DNA from: Heterodera schachtii | Taxonomy: Eukaryota; Nematoda; Chromadorea; Rhabditida; Heteroderidae | Assembly: GCA_023374025.1 (NCBI GenBank) | Contig: SIJG01000007.1 | Span: 353,852 to 417,851, forward strand | DNA length: 64,000 nucleotides | Reading direction: 5' to 3' | Translations under genes and position numbers: made by a program | Part shown: one piece after another, positions 22,801-34,545 of the stretch | Position numbering within the stretch: the stretch's first letter is position 1 | Layout: each line of letters opens with the position of its first letter | The notes under the pieces: generated by a model | The model's database searches: none | Told to the model about the DNA's origin: nothing | What the model saw: only the letters and a program-made list of their open reading frames with translations

Positions 22801-25800
22801 GGATATCCCAGTTTGAAACTCGAGAATCGGGAAATTTCTCGAGATTTTTTGTGATGGTCTCGACTCTCGGCGGGGGATCAATAATTCCCACTCATGCAAA
22901 TCGAATGTCGGGAAATTTTCTGTATTGGAATCGAACCAAAAAAAAAAAAAAAATTTCGCAAAATGCAATTTACTGTAATGGAATAAAGCATTGGGTACAG
23001 TACCCTGAGAAACCAGTTTGTAAATGCATTAATTAATTTGCTTTCCATAATTGGCCAAACATGGAAGGAAGACATTAATTAATTTGCTTTCCAAAATGCC
23101 CAAATCGTGGAAGGCATTAATTAATTAATTTGCTTTCAATAATTGGCCAAACTGTGGAAGGAAGCATTAATTAATTAACTTTCGCTAATTAGTCAATTGA
23201 CCAAACGTAAAAGGCATTAATTAATTTGCTTTCCATAATTGCCAAATCGTGGAAGGAAGATATTAATTAATTAGCTTTCGCTAATTAACCAATTGACCAA
23301 CCGTAGAAGGCATTAAATAATTTGCTTTCCAAAATTGGCCAAACTGTGAAACAAAAAATCACTGATTAAACAACTTTGGTAATTTGTAAGAATTGGGTAG
23401 AAATCACTTTCAAAAATCCATCCGTTCATTAATTTGTTTCCAAAAATAAGCATTAATTAATTTGCTTACGCGCAGAATGTTGCCGCCGAGAATAAACTCA
23501 AAAAAAAATGGAAAAAATTAGTGTCGTATGATTTTTTTTGTGTGCCACAAATTTGGGAACGGTCCAAAGATTGAACAATTTTTGTCTGCAATTAGTAGGG
23601 ATTATCATTATGTGAGTGTGGACCAAAGATCAAGATCTAAATTTAGGCATTGAAAACAAAAAATTCCTATGCCAAAAAATTTTACGTTGTCTCTGAAATT
23701 GACGGCATGCCCAAATTTTTTTAAAATTATTTATGTCATTTGATGGATGCCGGATTAGTGATCAGCGACCCCGAAAACTTATCGGATTATGTTTTTGTGA
23801 CTTTTAAAAGAAAATTTCGAAAAATAGGGCACCAGCCTTAGAGTTATGGCATTTTCTACTACAAGCCTGCAAATTTCAAAAATTTTTAGCTATTTTCCCT
23901 TGGCTATTTTTTTTTTTTGATTTACGTCGAATTTTTCATTTTTTTATTATATTTTCTTTTGATTGGTCGGTTGTTAGACTAAGATTACCGATCATGGGAC
24001 GTGATCAGAGCAGCCAAAAAATTTGAGGTAAAAGTAAAAATTCACCGAAATTTTTTTCAGGCGGCCCCGGCAGTATGAAGGGCATTTTGACGCAAGAATT
24101 GGCACAGGAATTTGACTTTGTCACCATTAGCATCGGTTGGTCATTGTGGCACAGAAAAAAATTTGGCAAAAAAAAAATGGCACTCAATGTTTCTTAAGAG
24201 GATCTGATCTTCAGCAGTTTGCCAAGAAAGGTGGCGGATACTGTAAAAAATACGGTGGAACTGCAGGAATTGATGAAGGCATTTCAAATTTTAAATTTTT
24301 TTTAAATTTAAATTTTCAGAGGGACCCATCTGTGATCAATTTGAAATGGGTGCTTCAGATGATCAGCGCGGTATAATTGAAATATTATTTAAATAAAAAT
24401 GCAAAAAACAAATTCAGAGATTGGCTGCCACATCTGCACAGGTGAGAGAGAGAGAGACTTGGTTCTATTTTGGCATTTTTAGTTGAAATTTTTAATTTGA
24501 AATGGGCCAAGGAAATTCGAAAATCCGAGGCCTGAAATTTTGGCCTAGCCCAAAATCGGATTTTCGGGGCTAAAAAAGCGAAAACCAACAGCAGACAGGT
24601 GTTAGAAAAGGCACCATGATGAGATGGGTACAAGGATTTTTGCTTGGAAAAGTGTCTATTGGAGTTTAATTAGGGGTACTACAGTGAAAATTTCAATTTT
24701 CCGGTTACGCTATGGTTACGGTACAAATAAACAGTAATTATTGTGTCCAAAAATTGCTCAATGAATAGTTAACCAACTTTTACCACGATCAATTTCCACT
24801 GTATCCCTGTTGAAATAACTGCTGAAAAACTGGGACCTGCGGGTTTTTTAATTTTCAATCGCTTAAGCCTCAACACTGTAAGGAAGAAGCTGACTGGGCG
24901 GTTAAAACGCGAAAAGCGGGGGTTGTTAAGATCCATAAAAGAAAGGGCAGATGTGCCTCGGTAGCTTAATGGTAGAGCTGCCCACGGAAAGGGTGCATGA
25001 GTGGGTTCGATTCCCACCCGAGGTTTAACATTTTGCCCATTTCTTATTACACCTACCAAAAAAAATTAATTTAAAATAATATTATAAATTTTTCTTTTCG
25101 CTCTCAGCGTTTTATGGTGGACATTGTGCCAGAATTGTCTTTCATTTTCAAATCCAATGCCTTCAAAGCGGGTGATCATTGTCAACGATTGGAGGAATTT
25201 GATCGGAAGGTAAAGCCCAAAAAAAATATTAAAATGACACAAAATTAAAAAATTTAAAAAATAATAAAAACACATTTAGCACAATGTTTTATTCGCCTTA
25301 GAACTGTTCATTTCTCAGGAACATCAGCTGCTCGGTGTGAACCTTATCAAATTATATATTCAAAAAATTATAAATTTTAAATTAAATTTTACTAACGAAG
25401 CCCCCCCCCCCCCTCCCTGAATTCAAAGACACCTTCTTTTGAAGGGGCTTGTTGAAAAACTAGGCCCCCAACAGGAATTTTTCAGGAAATACGAATTTTT
25501 TGAAAACCAGGTCCATAACAGGAACGCATTGGATGCTGATTTCCGAAATTTTTGAGCTCTAATTTATGATTTCCGGAATTTTTTGGGTGCCGTCGGAAAA
25601 TTTTCTAAATTTCACATAACGATACCTTTAAATAGAATTTCTAATAAAAATTTTGTTTGCGATTGAAGTGGGGTGGTCAAAAGGGGGGCTTCAAAATTTG
25701 CTAAAATATAATTTTTGTTTAAAATTTAATTTAAAAATGGAAAATATTTTCCATTTTTCAGAAGGCAGTTCGTCCGGTAGCTCATTTTCTTCACCCTCAT

Positions 25801-28800
25801 CATCTTCCTCCTCCTCAAAAGCCAAGCAAAAGGAAGATGAAGTGAACAACATTTCACGCGGATTTGTATGGAAAATAAATGAATAATTCAAAAAAATTAA
25901 TTAAATTTTTAATGAGTTTTTAAATTTTGCGTTTTTTTGCATCGATTTTCAGTCATTCGGTGCATTGAAACGCATGAAAAGCATTTTTTTTTTATCTTGG
26001 TTTAAAGCTACGATACATTTTTTAGGGGGGGTCGACCCCCCCCCCCCCCCCTCGCTCGCAAAGGGGGCCAGCGAGAGGGGGGGGGGGGGGGTGTAAAAGA
26101 GGTGGGGGGAGGAGGTTCGCAGCGAGGGGGGGGGTCGCAAATTTTTTAAATTTTCTTAACAAATTCATTAAAAAGTCCAAAAATTTTCCCGATGGCGCCT
26201 ATCGGCGCCACCGAACCCCAAAAATCCCATTTTTCAAAAAAAAAAAGTAGCTCAAAATAGCAAAAATTGGCGCCATTTTTTTTTGTGAAATCTGTTAACA
26301 AAGCACCCCCAAAACCCCAAAATTTTCCCCGGCGGCGCCTAACGGCACCGCCGGCACCCCTATTCCCGAAAATTTTTTGGAAAAAGCGCGCCGAAAAAAA
26401 AACAAGCAAAAAAAAAAAGTCATCGGGCGGCCGACCCCCCTTCGCAAAAATTGTTTCCGACCCACCCCCCCCCCCTTTTTAATGTATGAAAGCTACTAAG
26501 ATGGAGTTTTATATCCATATTTTCCAAATTTTTCCTAAATTTCGCGATTTATTTCCATATTCCCATGTTTGTCAATATTTTGGGCATTTTACCCATATTC
26601 ATGTCCATTTTTGGCATTTTCCCAAAAAACCTCGATTAGAACGGCCCCCGCCCAATATTTAGCCATTTTCGAATGTTTACTTTATATTTAGGGACAATTA
26701 GAAATTATTATACCCTCATATTTTAAAATTTCTATCACATATTTCGCGATTTAATACCCAAATTTTTGGATGCCCTAATTATACAAAAATGAAATAATTT
26801 AAATTAGTTTTTTTTTTTTTGTTAAGGATGAAGCGGATAAAGGCCGATTGGAGGTCAGAAAAGCTCTGAATTTAATTTGAATATTTTCGTTTTTTAGAAA
26901 AGACTTGAAGCCTTCCATGATTGGTAAAAAAAAAAATTGGAAAATTTTTATATATTTTTTTTGTGTGTTTTCAGCGCCGAGCCTTTCCTGAAATATTTTC
27001 GTAAACAAAAGCGGGTGGTCAAATTGGACTTGAAGGTGGGTTAATTGTACTGTATAATGGGGTTCTTACGGTATGGGTCAATTAGGCATCAGACAAGTTT
27101 TTGAGGTATAAATAGTTGCCCGAGAAATTGAATGAATTTGATATCATTTCAACAGCAGACCTAATGTATTTAATAAGCCTGCAAAATTTCAAAAAATTTC
27201 GTTGAATTACAAAAAAATTATTGACAAAAATTCTCGGAAAACCGTTTAATTTTTTTTTTTAAAATTATTGAAATTTTGCTGACCAAATAAAGAATTCTTA
27301 GGGCTGTTTGAATGGTACCAAATTCATTCAAATATTTGTCAGAAAATTGGCTTAGAGATTATCAGAGGAAGTCCAAAAAATTGAGAATTCGGCGAGAAAA
27401 TAGAAATGATGGCATTATTCCGCGCGCTCAAAAAAAAATTTTTTTTTTTTTTACAACCCCCTACAATACACACATGTGCAGATACCGTACAACGAAGACC
27501 TTTCGCGCACCGTACGCCAACTGTTCATTGACATTGGCTTCGGCCGCAACAATGACTCAATTCGTGTGGTGCTTTTCCTACAAAGTAGGAAACCAAAAAC
27601 AAAAACAAATCGGTGCCGAATCGGACGGCATAGAAAATTCTTCACATTTTGAATATTTTCCTCGAGAATTTTCCCTAGGTTTGGATTCGGGATCACAAAA
27701 TTCCGTTATTAAACGGGCAAAAAAAAAAAAAAAATTTACTTATAGGGCTGCACGTAATAATTAAGGAATCCTTTATCCGTCGTAATTACGACAATTTTTT
27801 CGGTTACGGAAATCCGCCGTAATTTTCGCTTCCCCCCCCAAACGACGTAATCTGTTTGCGTGTAGCTTTGCTCCTAGCGCCTAAAACTTAAAATTCTCGA
27901 AAAAAGAAGATTTTTAATTTTGATTTTTCAACAATTTTTTCCTAATATTCCGTTAAAAAAAAATTTAAAAATTCTATTTTTTTTTAAAAAAAACATCATT
28001 TTTCAAAAAATTTCACTTTGCATTTGTTAAATATTTTAAAAGAATTTCTCATTTTTTCAAATAAAACTCCGAGTGAAAAGAAGAGAGAATTAATCCATCA
28101 GAATTTTGGGTATTTTCAAAATTGTAATAATTAATTTTCATTTTTTTTTTTAAATTGGGTTAAATTTCTAATTTCTTTTCCACCCTTAATTTAGGCGAAC
28201 ATCAAGCAGAAGAAATTGACACGGATTACTACAATTTGAGGAAAATTAAATTGGCCGACATTTGTCATGACAAGGAGGAACCCCTTGTAAAAAAATAATA
28301 ATTTTAAAATAAATTTTTAAAATTTTTTTTTCTTAATTAGGGCAGCCAAATTAGGGCTATCCGAAAATACATTTATCGGACAGCGCAAGTTGACGAGCAT
28401 ATTTTGGTGCTTCTTAAAGGGCTTAACAACATGGAATATCCGGTAAACATTGGGCTGCTTGCTAATTAATTAATTAATTATTTTAATCAGAATTTAATTT
28501 GATTTAAAATGTCATTAACTAATTTTTTATTTATTTAGTTTCCTTTTTTAATCAATTATTCCATTTATTTTGATTTTTAATCATAATTTACTTAAAAAAA
28601 GTTGGGATTAAAAACAATTTATTAATTAGTTTAATAAGATTTAAAATGATTAAATTTGCGAATTATGTTTTCGTTTAATTTTCATTCAAATTTAAATTTT
28701 TCGTAATTTATTAAATAATTTCATGATGATATTTTTGTTTAAATTGATAATTTATAAAGATAAACAATGGGTTAATGAGTTTCCATTAAATTTATTTAAA

Positions 28801-30311
28801 AATTCAAATTTAGTTTTTTTAATTGTTTAATTAAAATTAAGTATCATCAATTTAAAATGTTTAATTCAAATTTGAAAAATTTAAGCGCAGCAAACAGCGA
28901 ATAAATTTTGTGGAGTATAAAACCACTTATTTGGACTTTTACATTCGCAGCCTTTCACGGCACAGTCCACGACAAAGGCAATTAATTGCCATAATTAGTG
29001 GGGGTAATTAATTTGCTTTTTTCTTTGTAGATGCCGAATGCCTTTCCGTGCCATAACGTCCACAAAAGGAGAGGTAAAAAAAAACAGGGAAAATTTTATT
29101 TAAAAAATGGAAATTTTGCTAAAAAAATTTTAAGGTGTGCCTGTTCCCTGAAGCGATGTCCTCGCGCTTGTGCAAAAAAATCGGCTTAACTTTTGGCGAA
29201 AAATTGTCAATGAGCGAAACGTCCGAAACGAACAGAGTGAGTGCCGAGGAAATTTTTTTTGACAGGCATTCAAATGGGGGACCCACGCGTTTGGGCGCGG
29301 CCGTTTGGGCGCTGGCGTTTGGGCGCCAGCTCGTTTTTCCACTTAAGCTTTTTTCTTTGGCATCCAAATCCAAAAATCTTGGTATCATTCGAAAGCTCTT
29401 AACATGCTCTATTAGCCTTACATAAAGCGAAAAGATTTTCAAGCCTAGAAGAAATTTTATTAAGAAAAAACTTCAAAAATTTGACTTTTTTTGCAATTTC
29501 ATGTTATAACTTTTGGTAATTGTCTAATCGCTAAGCAATAGCTTAGAAAAAGCCTCTAAACATGTTAAGCTTTCGAATGATACCAAAAATGTTGGATTTG
29601 GATGACATGAAAAAAATTTATAGAAAATAGTTGAAAAATATGCTGGCGCCCAAACGCCAGCGCCCAAACGGCCGCGCCCAAACGCGCGCGCCCAAACGCC
29701 AGCGCCCAAACGCAGTGGACCCTTCAAATGGTGGCATTGGTGTAGTCGTATTCATGGCATAATGGTGGTCGGATTCATTGGGAATTGCACAAATATCAGA
29801 ATTTAGGAGGTCCCCCCCCCACCCAGGGGGTGGTGTGCCGACGCCCTCTACAACAGTTCGGAAATCGGCATTCCGACAGCTCAAAAAAAAATCCGGGAGT
29901 CGGAATCCTCAAAAATTTCGGCAATCGGAATTCCGAAAGCCCTCAAAAAATTTAGGCAATCATAAATCGGAGTTCTAACAACAAGCCCAAAATTTCGGGA
30001 GTCGGCATTCTGACAAATCCCTGGCGCCCATCTGCGCCAGTCAAGACCCCACATAAAGTTAGAACTTTATGAACCCAGCAAAAAATTTTCCCATAGTTGA
30101 GCACCGTTGTGGCATTTCTTAAGCATGTGATGGTCTACCCCCTTCCCCACCTCCACGCGAATGGCACAAAAAATTTAAATGGCACTTTTCAAAACCGCAG
30201 GAAGCGGCAAACAGCCGCGCCTCGCAACTGAGCGTGTCGCCGGCCCCCCCGCCTGAGCATCCGCAAGCCCAGCAGCAGCAGCAGCAATACAGTCCACAGC
30301 AAAACCAATGA
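19825..30311 (+). CDS. Divergent adenylate-kinase-like protein, N-myristoylation-type start
   Basis: Exons: 19825-19892, 20922-21055, 21543-21605, 24061-24135, 24199-24278, 24320-24370, 24418-24441, 25108-25209, 25280-25334, 25762-25865, 26827-26853, 26898-26923, 26975-27035, 27482-27563, 28195-28286, 28341-28442, 28951-28964, 29031-29073, 29135-29236, 30201-30311. These total exactly 472 codons. The start, MGCAPSIC, is a likely N-myristoylation and palmitoylation signal. The kinase core begins with the P-loop FLFGGPGSMKG (adenylate kinases have GGPGSGKG). It ends with KRLEAFHDCAEPFLKYFRK, which aligns well with the AK1/AK5 C-terminal helix. The AMP-site GYPR motif is replaced by FMVDIVPEL. 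The LID arginine segment is replaced by a serine run. So nucleotide binding is plausible but phosphotransfer looks lost (inference). The C-terminal 170 residues (IDTDYYNLRKIKLADIC... to a Gln-rich end) are not recognised. The 24279-24319 intron uses GC-AG. An optional exon at 25953-25982 has no clear donor. Confidence 0.72.
20135..20800. repeat. Minisatellite, 111-bp unit
   Basis: About six copies, the last ones degenerate, of a unit containing GTCGGTGATCGGGGACAAAA and CCGGGCCAAATTTGTCGGG. 111 is divisible by three, so the minus strand stays open with a 37-residue periodic peptide. I take that as non-coding. It lies in intron 1 of the adenylate-kinase-like gene. Confidence 0.85.
21735..22075. 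repeat. Foldback repeat, ATAACTTTTTTC family
   Basis: The arms begin GTCTGAGGCAA or GTCTGAGACAA, followed by AAGAAGCCATAACTTTTTT, then TTGGTCAAATC and GGTATCATTCGAAAGCTC, with the inverse at the right end. It lies in intron 3 of the adenylate-kinase-like gene. Confidence 0.75.
23015..23475. repeat. Degenerate tandem repeat with TTAATTAATTTGCTTTC motif
   Basis: About eight irregular units of TTAATTAATTTGCTTTCC, AATTGGCCAAAC and GTGGAAGG, in the same intron as the 21735-22075 foldback. Confidence 0.65.
24955..25024 (+). tRNA. tRNA gene, apparent anticodon GGA, unusual
   Basis: A full cloverleaf can be drawn over 70 bases. The acceptor pairs GCCTCGG with CCGAGGT (first pair G-U), the D-arm is GCTT...GAGC, the T-arm is GTGGG-TTCGATT-CCCAC, and the anticodon stem pairs TGCCC with GGGTG. 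The loop ACGGAAA puts GGA (Ser) in the anticodon place. But position 33 is C instead of the near-universal T, and the variable loop has only 5 bases whereas serine tRNAs have a long arm. So identity and function are uncertain; it may be a tRNA-derived pseudogene. It lies in an intron of the adenylate-kinase-like gene, on the same strand. Confidence 0.6.
26020..26480. repeat. Poly-C/poly-G element with GGCGCC core
   Basis: Runs of C and G flank a body with two GGCGCCTA...GGC(A/G)CCG segments, near-identical to parts of the element at 48374-48727 and to 21125-21165. Probably a decayed or nested copy of that transposon family. Ends and target duplication not resolved. Confidence 0.5.
27075..27365. 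repeat. Foldback repeat, decayed copy
   Basis: AATTTGATATCATTTC with inverse-type GAATGGTACCAAATTC, separated by an AT-rich centre. A weak member of the foldback family, in an intron of the adenylate-kinase-like gene. Confidence 0.4.
29278..29722. mobile_element. Foldback transposon with 9-bp target duplication
   Basis: Flanked on both sides by TTCAAATGG (29269-29277 and 29723-29731). The ends are GGGACCCACGCG and its near inverse. The arms hold several copies of GCGCCCAAACG-type units, and further in the TATCATTCGAAAGCTC family core. 445 bases, no coding capacity. It sits in the last intron of the adenylate-kinase-like gene. Confidence 0.85.
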
Positions 30312-30642
30312 TGACAGTGTTCCCGCCCGGCATGGAACTGAACGTGCCGTTGTCGACGAGGGCGGCGACGGCACAACCGCCGGCGCCGCCGCTGTCGCCA
30401 GTCGCACGGATGGCCAACGGCGGACATGGCCATCACCACCACCATCAGCAACAGCACAATAACAGCAGACATCCACAACAAATGTCCTCATAAACATAAA
30501 CATGATTTTTAATTGATGTTTTTTTATCCATCCAGCAGAGCTTTCTATGGTCGACCCAAAATACAATAGATAAGAGCATGTCACTGATCAAAAAACAAGC
30601 AAATTTTTGAAAACAAAAGCCTAAGGCTTGAAAGGGATTTTG

Positions 30643-31111
30643 GGTGTAATAGTTCAGTTTGTCCCCCCCTTTTTTTCGAAATTTTTTTTGTGTTTTAAAA
30701 AGTCATGAAAACATGTTTCCAAGGCTTTTCGGGGTCGCTGATCATGAATCCGGCACCCATTTCGACTAATTTCGAACCTCAGACCCGAATTCGAACAAAA
30801 AGTCGAAAATTCATATTTTGGATTTTCACATTTTTGGTCTAAAAATGGCTCAAATGATCTTTTATTGAAGCAATGTTGAATTTCAGTTCGTTTCCGTGTA
30901 TTTAAACAAAGTTTGAACCAAAAATGTGAAAATCGAAAATTTGAATTTTCGACTTTTTGTTCGAATTCGGGTCCGGAATTAGGAATTGGTCTAAATGGGC
31001 ACCGGATTCGTGATCAGCGATCCCGAAAACCCCATAAAAAGTGTTTTTATGACTTTTGAAAACATAAAAAAGTTCGAAAAAGGGGGGGGGACAAACTGAA
31101 CTATTACCGGA
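30643..31111. mobile_element. 470-bp foldback MITE
   Basis: The arms start TAATAGTTCAGTTTGTCCCCCC and include GGGGTCGCTGATCATGAATC and TCGAACAAAAAGTCGAAAAT, each found inverted in the right half. They pair over about 200 bases with a small centre. The core motifs recur in 37454-37843 and as fragments near 23750, 56530, 57190 and 63780. No target duplication resolved. Confidence 0.8.
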
Positions 31112-31756
31112 TTTTGTCCAATTATATAAATCAAATGCTTTTCAAATTACGTATATATTTAATTTGTCTGCAATTTTGAATACCGGTCTGAACAATTTGA
31201 TTTGACATGAGCACTATTAAAAATATCATGTTTTTTAAATTTCTCGTATAAAATATCATTTTTTATTTTTCGTATATATCAAAACTGGAGTATTAAACAC
31301 CAAATGAAAGCTCTGATCATTCATTTTTTGTTGTTTATTTTACTAATTGCATAATAAAAATATATGTACGCCCAAATTCGTCTTTATCCTTCGCAAAAAC
31401 ATCCTTTCCGGGTCAATAAACAGCAGCAGAAAAGCGGATTCAGTGTGTGGTGGATAGTCCGCTTAGAAATGGAACAATTTGCAAATTAAATGATTTTTGG
31501 TTGGTTGCAAAATACACTAGGACTAATAATTATGTTAAATAACACCGAGGACTGTCCAAACAAATTGAGGGGGTTGTGCGCAATTAGCAAATTGAGAATT
31601 TTTAAATAGTTAGACAAATGATTTTTGAAATAAAAAAAAATAGAAATTTGATTGTGCTCAGACCTATCATTGAATTATATCATGGACTCTCATCAAAGAA
31701 TTGGCTCTTTTTGAATCATCATTGCACAATAATAAAATACAGAGCAAACGTCAAGC

Positions 31757-31840
31757 AGACTCGAACTAGCAGCACATAAGTGAACAGAGCCGAAGACTAC
31801 AACCACTGGACCACAACCGTGTCAGCAATTCACGTCACAA
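31757..31840 (-). pseudogene. tRNA-like sequence, decayed
   Basis: On the minus strand there is a good A-box (TGGTCCAGTGG) and B-box (AGTTCGAGTC) at tRNA-like spacing. The acceptor and T stems do not pair well. Either a tRNA pseudogene or a tRNA-derived SINE head. Confidence 0.4.
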
Positions 31841-33128
31841 TCAAGAATTAAATAATAAAAATTTTCTTCGGTCCGATTTTCATAGTACACTTATATGATA
31901 AAAGAAAACACAAGTAGGTAAATAGATTATAATTTGATTATTTGAACAATTTCAATTTTTTTTTATGCATTTTGAACTTATCCAATTTAAAATATATTTT
32001 TTAAAAGTTTTTTTCCAACAAATTACATACGACTCAAACTTATTCCAATTTGCGAAAACCCTGAAAAATGGGAGTTTTCAGGGTTTGATTGCTGGTTATA
32101 TGCCATCGCCAAATCCATGGCATTTTTGTGCCGTTTTCATTGAGAAAATCATTAACAAAATGTCAATGTGTGCCAAAACACAATGAAAATGCCATTTTCA
32201 TTTGCCATAGCATTTGTGCGCCGCTGCTGTCCACTGAAATGAATGGAAATTTAGTATTTTTTAGGGGAAAAAAATCCAATTTTTGTTTTAAAACAATGGC
32301 TCAGAGAGAAGATTAGGCAGTGGATCATTGGGGAGAGTGCAGCCAAAAATGGAGGACCAACGGATGAATCCGTCCAAAAATGGCCCAAAACTCCCTCCTC
32401 TCCGTCGCGTTTTGTTATAATCATCGCCATTTGTAATTCAAATTTTATGCTAATTGGAATGTTGGAAAAAATGGCTTACCACAAAAATGAAAAGTCGCGG
32501 CGGCACAGCCATTCGGCACTGTTTTCATGGTCCAATTGTTGGTCTCGGCACACAAAACTCTGGTCCAAGTTGGCACCAATGGAATGCATACATTTATTTG
32601 AAATGGTTTTTTAGGGGGTGTCCACAAAACGAAGCCGTTTTCGAGGATTGATTTATTGGAAATACCAATAAATCTCCTCAAGTCCAGCATTTTGCCGAAA
32701 TTTTCAAGCCAAAAATTCCGAAACAGATCGAGCGTGTTGGAAATTTCGTAATAATTCAGTAAATTTGAAAAAAAAAAAAAAAATTTTTTTTGGTACATCG
32801 ATTAAACCAATTCCAATCGAATCAAAACAGTTGGCATTTCGCTCTTTTTGAACACCAAAAAAATCATTTGTCAGCAGCCAACAATTAAATCATTTGCCGT
32901 CAAAATCACCAAATGGAAGTACAACAAAATGTTTGTACATGACAAAAAAAAACTTTCGGCCAAAAAAGACAATTAATCCAATGAGATGATGTAAAAGTAA
33001 TTAAAATAATTTATACGCATCGCAAAACGGTGGATGATGAGGGAGGATGATGATAAAGCTGCATGGCCGCATTGTCGAAGAATTGGAAAACAAAAAAACA
33101 AAACAGAGAGAGAGGAGGAGGAGCATCA

Positions 33129-34545
33129 TCAAATGTGTTGGCCGGCCCATTCATCCAGACAGTTAAAACACGCTGAAAATGGGCAACAAAATAAGCGAAA
33201 TGCCAGGGATAAACAATGGATCCTGACCGGGATAATCCCGTCCGGATTTTTCCAGGTTCCCGATCCTGGCACTTTTTCGGAATCGGGATAATGCCGGTGG
33301 GACTTTCCCTTGTTCCCGATCCTGGCACTTTTCGGAATCGGGATAATGCCGGTGGGACTTTCCTTGTCCCGATCCGGCCTTTTCGGAATCGGGATAATGC
33401 CGGTGGGACTTTCCTTTGTTCCCAATCCTGGCAGTTTTCGGAATCGGGATAATGCCGGTGGGACTTTCCCTTGTTCCCGATCCTGGCACTTTTCGGAATC
33501 GGGATAATGCCGGTGGGACTTTCCCTTGTTCCCGATCCTGGCACTTTTCGGAATCGGGATAATGCCGGTGGGACTTTCCCTTGTTCCCGATCCTGGCACT
33601 TTTCGGAATCGGGATAATGCCGGTGGGACTTTCCCTTGTTCCCGATCCTGGCACTTTTCGGAATCGGGATAATGCCGGTGGGACTTTCCTTTGTTCCCAA
33701 TCCTGGCAGTTTTCGGAATCGGGATAATGCCGGTGGGACTTTCCCTTGTTCCCGATCCTGGCACTTTTCGGAATCGGGATAATGCCGGTGGGACTTTCCC
33801 TTGTTCCCGATCCTGGCATTTTTCGGGGTGGGGATCCATACAAAATCAGGTTACGAATCCCATTAATTAATCCAATCCTGGCCTGATGCCAATACCAAAT
33901 CCCCCCATTTTTTAAAATTCCTCGCTCTACAAAACAGGGAGGGGGGGGCTCACTCAAAAAAGGGTGAATTTTTAGGTTTAGGAGGACAAAAAGTTAAGGT
34001 TTTGTCGTCGCTGTACAAATATGACATAAAAATTGACAGTAAATTTCGAGTCCTTAGGTCCGGATTCAAAATCAAACAAAATTTGAATAAATACCAAAAA
34101 CAACGCTACTATGGTAATATAAATGCCATCAAATTGCTTACCATTGGCATGCTGAGTGCTGGCCCCAACCTCCTCCTTTAGCCATTCTGTGAACAATTCC
34201 TTGTCCTTTTTCAGAATCAAAAACTGTCCAAACAACACGTACGCCTTGTCGAAACCCTGGAAAATAATACAAAATTAAATTTAACAATTAGAGGGCACTG
34301 TTGCTTTTTGGGGGCCCCGAAAAAATTCAAAAAAGCGGACCCTTTTTAGGGTTTGGAATTGGTTGAAATAGGTGTAAAATCCGTGATAAGTGACCACGCG
34401 AAAACCCCGCGAATTGGAAATGCCTTTTTTGTACTTTGTCCTCCAACTTTTTGCCATAAACCGGGCCGATTCCGGCGACTGCGGTGATTTCCTTGTCGCC
34501 CATCGGTTCGCCCACAAAATCCCTGTGCTTCAGTGACGTGGACAT
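33129..34545 (-). CDS. baf-1: Barrier-to-autointegration factor
   Basis: A small DNA-bridging protein that dimerises, binds LEM-domain proteins and lamin, and is needed for nuclear envelope assembly. Three exons: 34545-34435, 34256-34142, 33172-33129, giving exactly 89 residues, the family length. Key segments are [16 protein letters not shown] at the start, the helix-hairpin-helix region [20 protein letters not shown], then [17 protein letters not shown] and the short last exon ending [14 protein letters not shown]. elegans BAF-1 ends FNCLNEWADQFM, so the last three residues differ. I chose the ATG giving MSTS; an in-frame ATG two codons upstream would add MI. Intron 2 (about 970 bases) is largely a minisatellite. 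Divergent from NAA10. Confidence 0.95.
33275..33830. repeat. Minisatellite, 55-bp unit
   Basis: About ten copies of a unit with TTCGGAATCGGGATAATGCC, GGTGGGACTTTCC and TTGTTCCCGATCCTGGCACT; one copy is shortened. 55 is not a multiple of three, yet all three minus frames are open over 229-264 codons because the unit holds no stop. I regard these frames as artefacts. Located in BAF intron 2. Confidence 0.93.

Larger units (their letters stand above)
30312..33128. other. Repeat-bearing gap, no gene seen
   Basis: Between the end of the adenylate-kinase-like gene and the BAF stop codon. Contains the foldback element at 30643 and the tRNA-like sequence at 31757. The open frame over 30308-30493 (His/Gln-rich) overlaps the final exon in another frame; I do not call it. 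Confidence 0.45.

Noticed and set aside
24769..25059. 96-codon minus frame with a VGIEPT motif
   Set aside because: Classic artefact of translating the antisense of a tRNA gene (24955-25024).
25953..25982. Extra exon in the adenylate-kinase-like gene
   Set aside because: Good acceptor but no donor before the poly-T and poly-C sequence; the flanking exons already join in phase.
27312..27764. 150-codon plus-strand frame
   Set aside because: It overlaps a real adenylate-kinase-like exon in a shifted frame and runs through poly-A and repeat sequence.
33275..33830. CRISPR-like array
   Set aside because: Direct repeats without unique spacers, in an intron of a eukaryotic gene.
33011..33957. Three overlapping minus-strand frames of 229-264 codons
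   Set aside because: All three frames are open because a 55-bp repeat lacks stops; the real content is the BAF last exon and a minisatellite intron.
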